This document shows, piece by piece, positions 1 through 5,067 of a DNA stretch of 5,899 nucleotides (positions are counted from its first letter, which is position 1; each line of letters begins with the position of its first letter). The stretch is taken from assembly GCA_964591605.1 (NCBI GenBank), contig CAZQEN010000427.1:1-5899 (forward strand). Reading direction: 5' to 3'. The notes beneath the pieces are model-generated. The model was given only the letters and a program-made list of their open reading frames with translations, was not told the DNA's origin and did not search any database. The position numbers and the translations under genes were made by a program. The stretch comes from CAYLLT01 sp964591605 (GTDB lineage: Bacteria > Planctomycetota > Phycisphaerae > UBA1845 > PWPN01).

Positions 1-1160
1 CCGACGAGCGACATCTGCCCCGCGAGCACGTTGAACAGCTGCGGCAGCTCGTCGAGGCTCGTGCGCCTCAGGAAGGCTCCCAGCCGCGTGCGCCGTGCAT
101 CGCTCCGAGCCGCCCAGACTGGCCCGGTCTCCTGTTCGGCGTTGGGCACCATCGTGCGGAACTTGATCAGGGTGAACTCCTGCCCGTCCAGCCCCATGCG
201 CCGCTGGCGGTAGAAGACCGGCCCGGGACTCTTGAGTTTGATCAGGACCGCGATCACGCCCATCACCGGCAGGGCGATCACGAGGCACACCGACGCCACA
301 AACAGGTCGAAGAGCCGCTTGGTCAAGGCGTTCCAGCCCACCAGCGGCGTCTGTCGCAGCGAGAGAATCGGCACGCCGTCCAGCTCCCCGACATCCGGGC
401 GGATGGCGAACGACGGATCGACTTCCGGCACCAGCCGCACGTCGGCCATGCAGTTTTCGAGCGACGCCAGCACGGCCTGCGTCTGGACCGCCTGCACGCC
501 CGGCAGCGCGACAAAGACGCAGTCCGCCGGCTGCTCCTCGAAGATCTCGTAGAAGCGGCTCAGCGGCCCCTTCACGGGAATGCCGCGCACCTGCCGCTGC
601 GGCGTCTTGTGGTCGTCCACGAAGTAAATCACTCTCATCCCGATCCACGAGTGATACCGCAGGGCGTGCAGCAGGCGCTGAGCCGACCGCCCCGTCCCCA
701 CGATCACCGCGGTCCGGCTGTTCCACCCGCGCCGCCGCAGCGCATGCAGCAGCGCCCGGACCGTTCCGCGGAACAGGGCGAAACACGTTGTTCCCATGAC
801 GGCGTACGTCGCGATGAAGTGGCGGGAGATCTTGTTCGTCTGCGGCATTGCGTAGTCGATCACAATTACCGCAACCACCGCGACGATGAATGCCTTGACG
901 ATGTCCCGTGTCTCGTTGAGGATCGGCCGGTCGCGCCGCGGACGATACAGCCCGATGAACGTGAAGATCACCAGGTGCGACAGCGCCACCAGCGGCATCA
1001 TGGTGAAGTAGTTGGACCAGAAACTCGGGATGCCTTTCTCCGCGTCCACGGGCAGCCAGCGGAAGCGGATCCAGTAGCTGAGCACCCAGGCGACGGCCAC
1101 CGCGCAGGCGTCGGCGATCACCAGCAGGCTCACCATGACCTGGTTGTGTTGCTTGACCAT
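1..1160 (-). CDS. Polyprenyl-phosphate sugar-1-phosphate transferase (exopolysaccharide initiating enzyme), 3'-truncated
   Basis: Inner-membrane enzyme that would transfer a sugar-1-phosphate (typically glucose or galactose) from a UDP-sugar to undecaprenyl phosphate, starting exopolysaccharide repeat-unit assembly. 386 codons are visible; the gene runs off the left edge. Order: N-terminal hydrophobic segments at about residues 8-30, 50-71, 87-104 and 114-132; a Rossmann-like CoA-binding-type domain beginning at 'VIVGTGRSA' (152-160); a further hydrophobic segment at 284-306; then the catalytic sugar-transferase domain with 'KSPGPVFYRQ' (about 310-319), 'KFRTM' (333-337), 'TGPVWA' (345-350) and 'RRTSLDELPQLFNVL' (365-379). 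The window ends at 'MSLV', just before the expected G-PRPE signature. Start: an in-frame TAG lies 14 codons upstream of ATG 1160 with no ATG, GTG or TTG between; the Shine-Dalgarno is weak and an internal ATG (codon 9) is possible. The family (PssY/WcaJ-like) is certain; the sugar is not readable. Confidence 0.95.
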   Translation of the reverse strand, partial: MVKQHNQVMVSLLVIADACAVAVAWVLSYWIRFRWLPVDAEKGIPSFWSNYFTMMPLVALSHLVIFTFIGLYRPRRDRPILNETRDIVKAFIVAVVAVIVIDYAMPQTNKISRHFIATYAVMGTTCFALFRGTVRALLHALRRRGWNSRTAVIVGTGRSAQRLLHALRYHSWIGMRVIYFVDDHKTPQRQVRGIPVKGPLSRFYEIFEEQPADCVFVALPGVQAVQTQAVLASLENCMADVRLVPEVDPSFAIRPDVGELDGVPILSLRQTPLVGWNALTKRLFDLFVASVCLVIALPVMGVIAVLIKLKSPGPVFYRQRRMGLDGQEFTLIKFRTMVPNAEQETGPVWAARSDARRTRLGAFLRRTSLDELPQLFNVLAGQMSLV

Positions 1161-1216
1161 GCCCGATCCGAATCCGATCGGCGCAAAGGGTTCCGGCCGC
1201 TACGATGAAGGCAAAG

Positions 1217-1274
1217 TTGAACCGACCGCGCCGTCAGTGGAGGGATTGTACCCAGAAACGGGTGTCCGGTTCAA
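1217..1274. repeat. 8-bp inverted repeat flanking the sugar transferase promoter core
   Basis: TTGAACCG at 1217-1224 and its exact reverse complement CGGTTCAA at 1267-1274, separated by 42 bp. The arm centres are 50 bp apart, close to five helical turns. The right arm covers the -35 hexamer of the leftward promoter, and the left arm lies roughly 15-22 bp downstream of the predicted start. Such placement would suit an operator pair for a repressor, but a perfect 8-bp inverted pair can also arise by chance. Confidence 0.35.
1245..1274 (-). promoter_or_regulatory. Candidate sigma-70-type promoter of the sugar transferase gene
   Basis: Read on the minus strand: TTGAAC (-35, 1274-1269), 18-nt spacer, TACAAT (-10, 1250-1245). 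Four of six and five of six bases match the housekeeping consensus. The predicted transcription start near 1238 gives a leader of about 78 nt before ATG 1160. It is the best promoter-like sequence I found in the divergent region 1161-1319. I found no comparably good promoter pointing right toward the methyltransferase gene. Confidence 0.55.
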
Positions 1275-1319
1275 TGCAATGCTCGTCTGGAGCATCGCAC
1301 GAGGAGTGTCCGTCGAGTT

Positions 1320-2006
1320 ATGAATCTGACGCCGGCCGAGGAATACTGTGGTCTGCTGGTTCGGCGCGAGGTCTGGACGATTCTGGGCCGCACGTTCGAT
1401 TTGACATGGCCGGCCGATATGGACGCGCTGCTCGACGCGCCCGAAACGCACCGCCGCTTTCGCCGCGATGAATACATGCCGTACTGGGCGCAGCCCTGGC
1501 CGGCCGCGGTTCTGCTGGCCGAGGCAGTGCTCCGCGGCCCGCGGGGTGACGGCCGGCCCGCCGTCGAGGTCGGGTGCGGCATCGGCCTGGCCTCCATCGC
1601 GGCGGGCATGATGGGCTGGTCCATCACTGCGACGGACTATGACGAGCGCGCGATCCAGTTCGCCCGGCTCAACGCGCAGCGCAGCGGCGTCGCCCTCGCC
1701 GGCGCGCAGCTCCTCGATTACCGCACGCCCCTGGAGCGGCCCATGTACGATCGGGTTTTCGGTTCCGATCTGCTGTATGAACGACGAAATGCCCGGCCCG
1801 TCGCCGGCTGGCTCGCGTCCGCGATTCGCCCCGGCGGTGTGGCGCTGCTGAGCGACCCCAACCGTTCGGCCGCCGACGGCTTTGCGGACGCCCTGCGGGT
1901 GGCCGGTCTGTGCGGGCGGGTCGAGCCCGCAGAGACGCAGTCGCCGGCCGGCATGCTCATTCGCGGGCGCATCTGGACCGTGACGCGGGTGGATCGCCCG
2001 TCCTGA
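1320..2006 (+). CDS. Class I SAM-dependent methyltransferase, lysine-methyltransferase-like (METTL21/Nnt1-type family)
   Basis: 228-residue cytoplasmic methyltransferase. The SAM-binding core is clear: motif I 'VEVGCGIGL' (82-90), acidic motif II residue in 'TATDYDE' (D106), and the post-strand-4 'SDLLYE' (149-154). The last has the (D/E)-x-x-(Y/F) signature typical of Methyltransf_16 / COG3897 proteins, which include protein-lysine methyltransferases and nicotinamide-N-methyltransferase-like enzymes. The preceding 'YMPYWAQPWPAAVLLAE' (52-68) is also characteristic of that family. It lacks the NPPY motif of PrmC or N6-adenine methyltransferases. Start ATG 1320 has AGGAG at 1302-1306, a rather long 13-nt spacing; the next gene follows after 45 nt on the same strand, so the two are probably co-transcribed. 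Substrate unknown; a ribosomal or translation-factor lysine is plausible but only inferred. Confidence 0.87.
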   Translation: MNLTPAEEYCGLLVRREVWTILGRTFDLTWPADMDALLDAPETHRRFRRDEYMPYWAQPWPAAVLLAEAVLRGPRGDGRPAVEVGCGIGLASIAAGMMGWSITATDYDERAIQFARLNAQRSGVALAGAQLLDYRTPLERPMYDRVFGSDLLYERRNARPVAGWLASAIRPGGVALLSDPNRSAADGFADALRVAGLCGRVEPAETQSPAGMLIRGRIWTVTRVDRPS

Positions 2007-2051
2007 TCGAGTTCCGCCCATAGCGCCCGGCGGCCGAGGAATCACGAGCGT

Positions 2052-2582
2052 ATGCCGAACCCGCAACCCAGCGATCAGGCCCGCACCTGGCTCCGCCAGA
2101 GTGATGCTGAGCTGCTCGCGGACTGTGAGGTCGATACCTACCGCGCCAGCGGTCCGGGCGGGCAGAAACGCAACAAGACTTCATCCGCCGTGCGCCTGCG
2201 GCACCGTCCGACCGGCCTCATGGTCACCGCTTCCGAGAGCCGTTCGCAGCACGAGAACCGCGCCCGCGCCGTCCGGCGCCTGCGGCAGATGATCGCCCTC
2301 ACCCAGCGAAACCCGTTCCGGTCAGAAACCACTGAAGAGTTCTACACCGCTGCCCTCGCGCGAGACCCTTCGCTGCGGGTCAGCGCGAAGCACCCGGACT
2401 ACTGGCTCATCGTCCAGCACGTTCTCGACGTTTTCGCCGGCTGCGGCGCGAGCACTGCCCGGGCCGCCGAAACCCTGAACATCTCGACGGGCCACCTCAT
2501 CCGCTTTTTCAAGCACGACCCCAAAGTCTGGGAACAGGCCAATCGCCTGCGCCAGGCCGCCGGCTTCCAGGCCCTCCGATAG
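2052..2582 (+). CDS. Release-factor-like GGQ-domain protein with a helical C-terminal extension
   Basis: 176 residues. Residues about 25-80 form an RF-1-type peptidyl-tRNA hydrolysis domain: 'YRASGPGGQKRNKTSSAVRL' places GGQ at 36-38, followed by 'HRPTGLMVTASESRSQHENR' (51-70). Stand-alone GGQ proteins (ArfB/ICT1, RF-H and related) act in the ribosomal peptidyl-transferase centre, often rescuing stalled ribosomes. There is no codon-recognition domain, so it is not RF1 or RF2. It also lacks the short basic tail of ArfB. After residue 85 comes about 90 residues, 'EEFYTAALARDPSLRVSAKH' then 'STARAAETLNISTGHLIRFF' (134-153), which looks like a helix-turn-helix-like bundle. Start ATG 2052 has GAGGA at 2036-2040. 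It lies 45 nt after the methyltransferase gene and ends 29 bp from the convergent kinase gene. The GGQ domain is certain; the cellular role is not. Confidence 0.9.
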   Translation: MPNPQPSDQARTWLRQSDAELLADCEVDTYRASGPGGQKRNKTSSAVRLRHRPTGLMVTASESRSQHENRARAVRRLRQMIALTQRNPFRSETTEEFYTAALARDPSLRVSAKHPDYWLIVQHVLDVFAGCGASTARAAETLNISTGHLIRFFKHDPKVWEQANRLRQAAGFQALR

Positions 2583-2590
2583 GCCGGTCT

Positions 2591-2605
2591 GCCCGGACTG
2601 CGGGC
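2591..2605. terminator. Short hairpin in the convergent gap (weak terminator candidate)
   Basis: GCCCG (2591-2595), loop GACTG, CGGGC (2601-2605): a perfect 5-bp stem in the 29-bp gap between the ends of the GGQ gene and the kinase gene. It could help stop transcription from both sides, but there is no T-run on either strand, so it does not meet the usual intrinsic-terminator description. Confidence 0.2.
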
Positions 2606-2611
2606 CCGATC

Positions 2612-4066
2612 TCACGGCGTTCGCCCTTTGCCCGGCTCGCGTCCGTTCGCGCCGGGGGCGGGCAACCCTTTTTCTCCTCCGCCGGCTTTCCCATCAGGGA
2701 TACGCAGGGTCAGGCGCGTGCCCTCTCCCCGCCGTGATTCGACGTGAACATCTCCTCCGTGCCGCTCGATGATGCGGTGCACGAGGGTGAGCCCCACGCC
2801 CGTCCCGTCCGGACGGCTGGTGAAAAACAGGTCAAAGGCCTTGTGCAGCGTGGCCTCCGACATTCCAGTTCCGTGATCTTCTACAGTAATCTGCAGGTCG
2901 CAGCTTCCATCAGCGCCGGACCGGGACTCGCCGCGCACCCGGATCGCGGAGCCGGCGGGGCTGTGGTGGGCGGCATTGGTCAGCAGCTCCGCCACCGCCT
3001 GGGCAAGCTGCTCGCTGTCCACCTCAAAAAGCGTGTCGCGCGTGGCGTCCTCCACCTGGACGCACACGTCGCGGGCCTTCAGCAGAGGCAGCGCCTGCGC
3101 CTGCGCACTGGTGAGGATATCTGCGAACCGCGACGGGCGGCGCTGCAGCTCGATCGGCCGGCTGAACTGAAACAGCGTGGTGATGCGCTGGTCCATCCGG
3201 TCCGCCTGTGCCGACAGGTCGCGAAACGCCTGCCGCTGCTCCTGCGTCTGGGCCCGCCGTTCTCCCAGTTGGGCCGTCGAGCGAATCGCCGCGAGCGGAT
3301 TGCGCAGCCCGTGCGCCACGTTCGCCGACAACTCCCCCAGGGCCGTGAGCTCGCGCGTGCGCACGAGGTCGGTCTGGTACCGGGCCAGCCCCTCCGCCAT
3401 CGCGTCGATGCTGCGGGCGAGCTGCGAGAGCTCGTCCGAGCCCTGCAGCGGCACGCGATGATCCAGACGCCCCTTGCCGATGGTCTCTGCGGAATCCTTG
3501 AGGACCTGGATGGGCTGGATGAGCCAGTGTCGCACGATCAGCAGGTAGATCAGAAACAACAGCACCGTGAGCATGCACGCCAGCCCGATCGCGGCCTGGG
3601 CCAGCAGGCTGCCGTGGGCCGTCTCCACCATCGAGCGATACTGGGACAGATCGTAGAAGTCCCGCAGCTCCCGCAGATCCTGCTCAGCAGTCCGGACGAG
3701 CTCGGCCACCCGGGCCGGCTCGCGGTCCGCCTGGGCGAGTGCGACCAGCCCGCTGCGGATCCTCTCCCAGAGCCGCTTTTCGGAGGGGTCGGTGCTCTGG
3801 CGGATCTGGATGTCGATGTCATCGAGCGCCGAGGTGGGCCAGCGCTCCGGGATTGTGCCGGCCAGCGGTGAGCCGGGCCCGCTGGCGAGCTGCTGGAACA
3901 GGTGGGTGCGTACATCCGCGGTGAACTGCGACAGCTCGCGCATCCGCAGATACAGCCGGGTCTGCTCCGCATTCTGCCGCACCGCGCGGACCGTCAGCGC
4001 GGCCGCCCCCAGAAACACGGCCATCAAGGCGATCACGGAGAGGTTCAGTCGCCAGCGAAGGGTCAT
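2612..4066 (-). CDS. Membrane sensor histidine kinase (TM - periplasmic helical sensor - TM - HAMP - HisKA - HATPase)
   Basis: 484-residue inner-membrane two-component kinase. First membrane helix 8-27; extracytoplasmic helical region about 28-154, probably a four-helix-bundle-type sensor; second membrane helix about 155-178; HAMP linker about 179-233 ('LIQPIQVLKDSAETIGKGRL'); HisKA dimerisation/phosphoacceptor helix with 'ALGELSANVAHGLRNPLAAI' (H252). The ATPase domain has the N box 'ELLTNAAHHS' (360-369, N364), G1 'VEDHGTGM' (395-402), F box 'FDLFFTSRPDG' (411-421) and G2 'GTGVGL' (421-426). A Gly/Lys/Pro-rich tail (458-484) follows the last strand. The 'LGEL.A.VAH..RNPL' style matches kinases that pair with NtrC-family regulators, fitting the activator gene two genes upstream. 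The residue after the phosphoacceptor His is Gly instead of the usual Glu/Asp. Start ATG 4066, weak Shine-Dalgarno, 42 nt after the pseudopilin stop, so probably co-transcribed with it. Confidence 0.95.
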   Translation of the reverse strand: MTLRWRLNLSVIALMAVFLGAAALTVRAVRQNAEQTRLYLRMRELSQFTADVRTHLFQQLASGPGSPLAGTIPERWPTSALDDIDIQIRQSTDPSEKRLWERIRSGLVALAQADREPARVAELVRTAEQDLRELRDFYDLSQYRSMVETAHGSLLAQAAIGLACMLTVLLFLIYLLIVRHWLIQPIQVLKDSAETIGKGRLDHRVPLQGSDELSQLARSIDAMAEGLARYQTDLVRTRELTALGELSANVAHGLRNPLAAIRSTAQLGERRAQTQEQRQAFRDLSAQADRMDQRITTLFQFSRPIELQRRPSRFADILTSAQAQALPLLKARDVCVQVEDATRDTLFEVDSEQLAQAVAELLTNAAHHSPAGSAIRVRGESRSGADGSCDLQITVEDHGTGMSEATLHKAFDLFFTSRPDGTGVGLTLVHRIIERHGGDVHVESRRGEGTRLTLRIPDGKAGGGEKGLPAPGANGREPGKGRTP

Positions 4067-4085
4067 ACGGACGCGCCCCGGCTCG

Positions 4086-4101
4086 ATTCGGCTCGCCGAA
4101 T
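4086..4101 (-). other. Intercistronic hairpin between the pseudopilin and kinase genes
   Basis: ATTCGGC (4086-4092), TC, GCCGAAT (4095-4101): a perfect palindrome-like stem of 6-7 bp with a 2-4 nt loop. It occupies most of the 42-nt gap, starting 7 nt after the pseudopilin stop codon and ending 19 nt before the kinase ATG in mRNA order. There is no T-run after it, so it is more likely an mRNA-stability or processing element, limiting kinase output relative to pilin, than a terminator. Function is inferred from position only. Confidence 0.35.
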
Positions 4102-4108
4102 TCCGACG

Positions 4109-4891
4109 TCAGAACGGATCGGGGCGGTGGTAGCAGAAGGAATGCCACACGCGGAAGATGTCGTACTTGGAGCCGTACGAACCGTAGGCCGAGCCGCCCG
4201 GCTTGCGATAGAAGCTCGCGTACGTGACATTGTCCGTTTCGTCATCCCAGTAGACGGCCCGTTTCCAGATGCTGCCGTCGACGTCCGGATACCACGACAC
4301 ACTCCCGTCGGTATACAGCACATTGTACCCGACACGGTGAGAGAAACGGCCGATCCCCTGGTGATCCGGTCCGGAGACGAAGTCGTCGGAAGCCATGGCC
4401 AGGTGCCGGATGGCGCTCAGCCGCGGGCTGTCCTCGGCCGGGATGTGGACGGCATACGCGTAGCTGCCGGAAACGAGCCCCTGCATGAACTCCTCGGGCC
4501 TGCCCCCGTAGACGAACTGGTCCTGACTTGGGCAGTAGAACTCCTTCGGGTCGGCGATCATCCGGGGCCAGAGCAGCCCGAGGTTCACCATCCGGCCCGG
4601 CGTGCTCAGCAGGCTGCGTGGAGAGGTCTTTCCCATCGGCGGGGCAATCGACGGCCCATCCTCCCGGTGGACGGCGGCATAACTGAACAGCGCGGCGCCG
4701 ATGTGTTTCATGTTGGCCAGGCACACCGTCCGGCGGGCATCCTCCCTCGCCTTCTGCAGCGAAGGCAGCAGAATGGCCACCAGCAGGGTGAGCACCGCAA
4801 TCACCACGAGCAGCTCGACCAGACTCAGTCCGCGCCGCTGCCCTGGGCAGGATGCCGAAAACCGACCCGAGTATAAGGGTAACTGGCTCAT
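4109..4891 (-). CDS. Pseudopilin-like protein: prepilin-type N-terminus plus H-X9-DG domain
   Basis: 260 residues from ATG 4891. The leader ends in 'GQRRG' (17-21), followed by 'LSLVELLVVIAV': a prepilin peptidase site after G21 with Glu at mature position 5 (E26), then a hydrophobic helix to about residue 43 ('LLVAILLPS'). After it come 'LQKAREDARRTVCLANMKHI', 'FYCPSQ' (C120) and 'FSHRVGYNVLYTDGSVSW', where H185 and D195-G196 fit H-X9-DG exactly. This is the abundant planctomycete class of type II secretion/type IV pilin-like surface proteins, whose individual roles are mostly unknown; the protein is expected in the cell envelope. Start choice: the sigma-54 promoter predicts transcription from about 4909, excluding the in-frame ATG at 5011. 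ATG 4906 would be nearly leaderless and add MDDRW to the signal; ATG 4891 has an 18-nt leader and is preferred, though its Shine-Dalgarno is poor. The kinase gene follows after 42 nt. Confidence 0.9.
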   Translation of the reverse strand: MSQLPLYSGRFSASCPGQRRGLSLVELLVVIAVLTLLVAILLPSLQKAREDARRTVCLANMKHIGAALFSYAAVHREDGPSIAPPMGKTSPRSLLSTPGRMVNLGLLWPRMIADPKEFYCPSQDQFVYGGRPEEFMQGLVSGSYAYAVHIPAEDSPRLSAIRHLAMASDDFVSGPDHQGIGRFSHRVGYNVLYTDGSVSWYPDVDGSIWKRAVYWDDETDNVTYASFYRKPGGSAYGSYGSKYDIFRVWHSFCYHRPDPF

Positions 4892-4919
4892 CCAGCGATC
4901 GTCCATTTCATGCCGGCGC

Positions 4920-4935
4920 AGCAAAGTTCGTGCCA
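4920..4935 (-). promoter_or_regulatory. Sigma-54 (RpoN) -24/-12 promoter of the pseudopilin gene
   Basis: The minus strand reads TGGCACGAACTTTGCT. It matches the sigma-54 consensus TGGCACG-N4-TTGCW at every defined position, with GG (4934-4933) and GC (4922-4921) separated by the obligatory 10 bp. The predicted start is about 4909, just upstream of the pseudopilin coding region. An AAA+ sigma-54-type activator gene lies immediately upstream and two tandem dyads occupy the usual enhancer distance. Match quality, orientation and context all agree. Confidence 0.85.
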
Positions 4936-4943
4936 CGCGCGGA

Positions 4944-4967
4944 GCCGCGGGATCGGCCTCCCGCGGC
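4944..4967. repeat. Perfect 9-bp GC-rich inverted repeat between enhancer and promoter
   Basis: GCCGCGGGA (4944-4952), six-base loop, TCCCGCGGC (4959-4967). Relative to the predicted pseudopilin start it spans about -35 to -58, between the -24 element and the tandem dyads. As DNA it could be another protein-binding site; as RNA read from the upstream activator gene it would be a very stable hairpin, possibly ending that transcript, although no T-run follows. Confidence 0.5.
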
Positions 4968-4975
4968 CGGATCGC

Positions 4976-5010
4976 CGCGAACCTGCTCGCGATCTGCGAA
5001 CCTGCTCGCA
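4976..5010. promoter_or_regulatory. Two tandem 16-bp dyads, candidate enhancer (UAS) for the sigma-54 activator
   Basis: The 14-mer GCGAACCTGCTCGC occurs at 4977-4990 and again, identically, at 4996-5009, a 19-bp period. Each copy is a dyad, and the flanking bases differ but keep the symmetry: CGCGA-N6-TCGCG at 4976-4991 and TGCGA-N6-TCGCA at 4995-5010. They sit roughly 67-102 bp upstream of the predicted sigma-54 start, where NtrC-family activators bind. The adjacent activator has a Fis-type HTH that binds as a dimer to dyads. The spacing and compensating bases argue for protein binding; the identity of the binder is inferred. Confidence 0.6.
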
Positions 5011-5029
5011 CGCGGCGGAAACGCCCATT

Positions 5030-5063
5030 CGCCTGCGGGCGGGGCGCCGGATCTGCGCAGGCG
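5030..5063 (-). terminator. Inverted repeat just after the activator stop codon (possible terminator)
   Basis: CGCCTGCG (5030-5037) and CGCAGGCG (5056-5063) form a perfect 8-bp stem with an 18-nt loop that itself contains GGCGCC. In mRNA of the activator gene the stem begins 5 nt after the stop codon. No T-run follows, so intrinsic termination is uncertain; it could equally protect the 3' end of the mRNA. Confidence 0.3.
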
Positions 5064-5067
5064 TCTC

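Noticed and set aside
609..1208. 199-codon plus-strand open frame
   Set aside because: Antisense to the membrane and Rossmann-like regions of the sugar transferase, which reads cleanly on the minus strand to the window edge.
1320..2006. PrmC-type release-factor glutamine methyltransferase, suggested by the neighbouring GGQ gene
   Set aside because: No NPPY motif; the corresponding position reads SDLLYE, the lysine/nicotinamide methyltransferase-type signature.
1200..2066. 288-codon minus-strand open frame opposite the methyltransferase gene
   Set aside because: The plus strand has an intact SAM-binding motif set here; the minus translation is featureless and would run across the divergent promoter region.
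2052..2582. Canonical RF1/RF2
   Set aside because: Only 176 residues and no codon-recognition (PxT/SPF) domain; only the GGQ domain is shared.
2744..3871. 375-codon open frame on the plus strand opposite the kinase gene
   Set aside because: It is the antisense shadow of a kinase with all its boxes intact; its translation is Arg/Gln/His-rich low-quality sequence with no family resemblance, as expected in high-GC DNA.
4976..5010. Short CRISPR-like or satellite repeat
   Set aside because: Only two copies, a 5-bp spacer, internal dyad symmetry and promoter-proximal location; a regulator-binding pair fits better.
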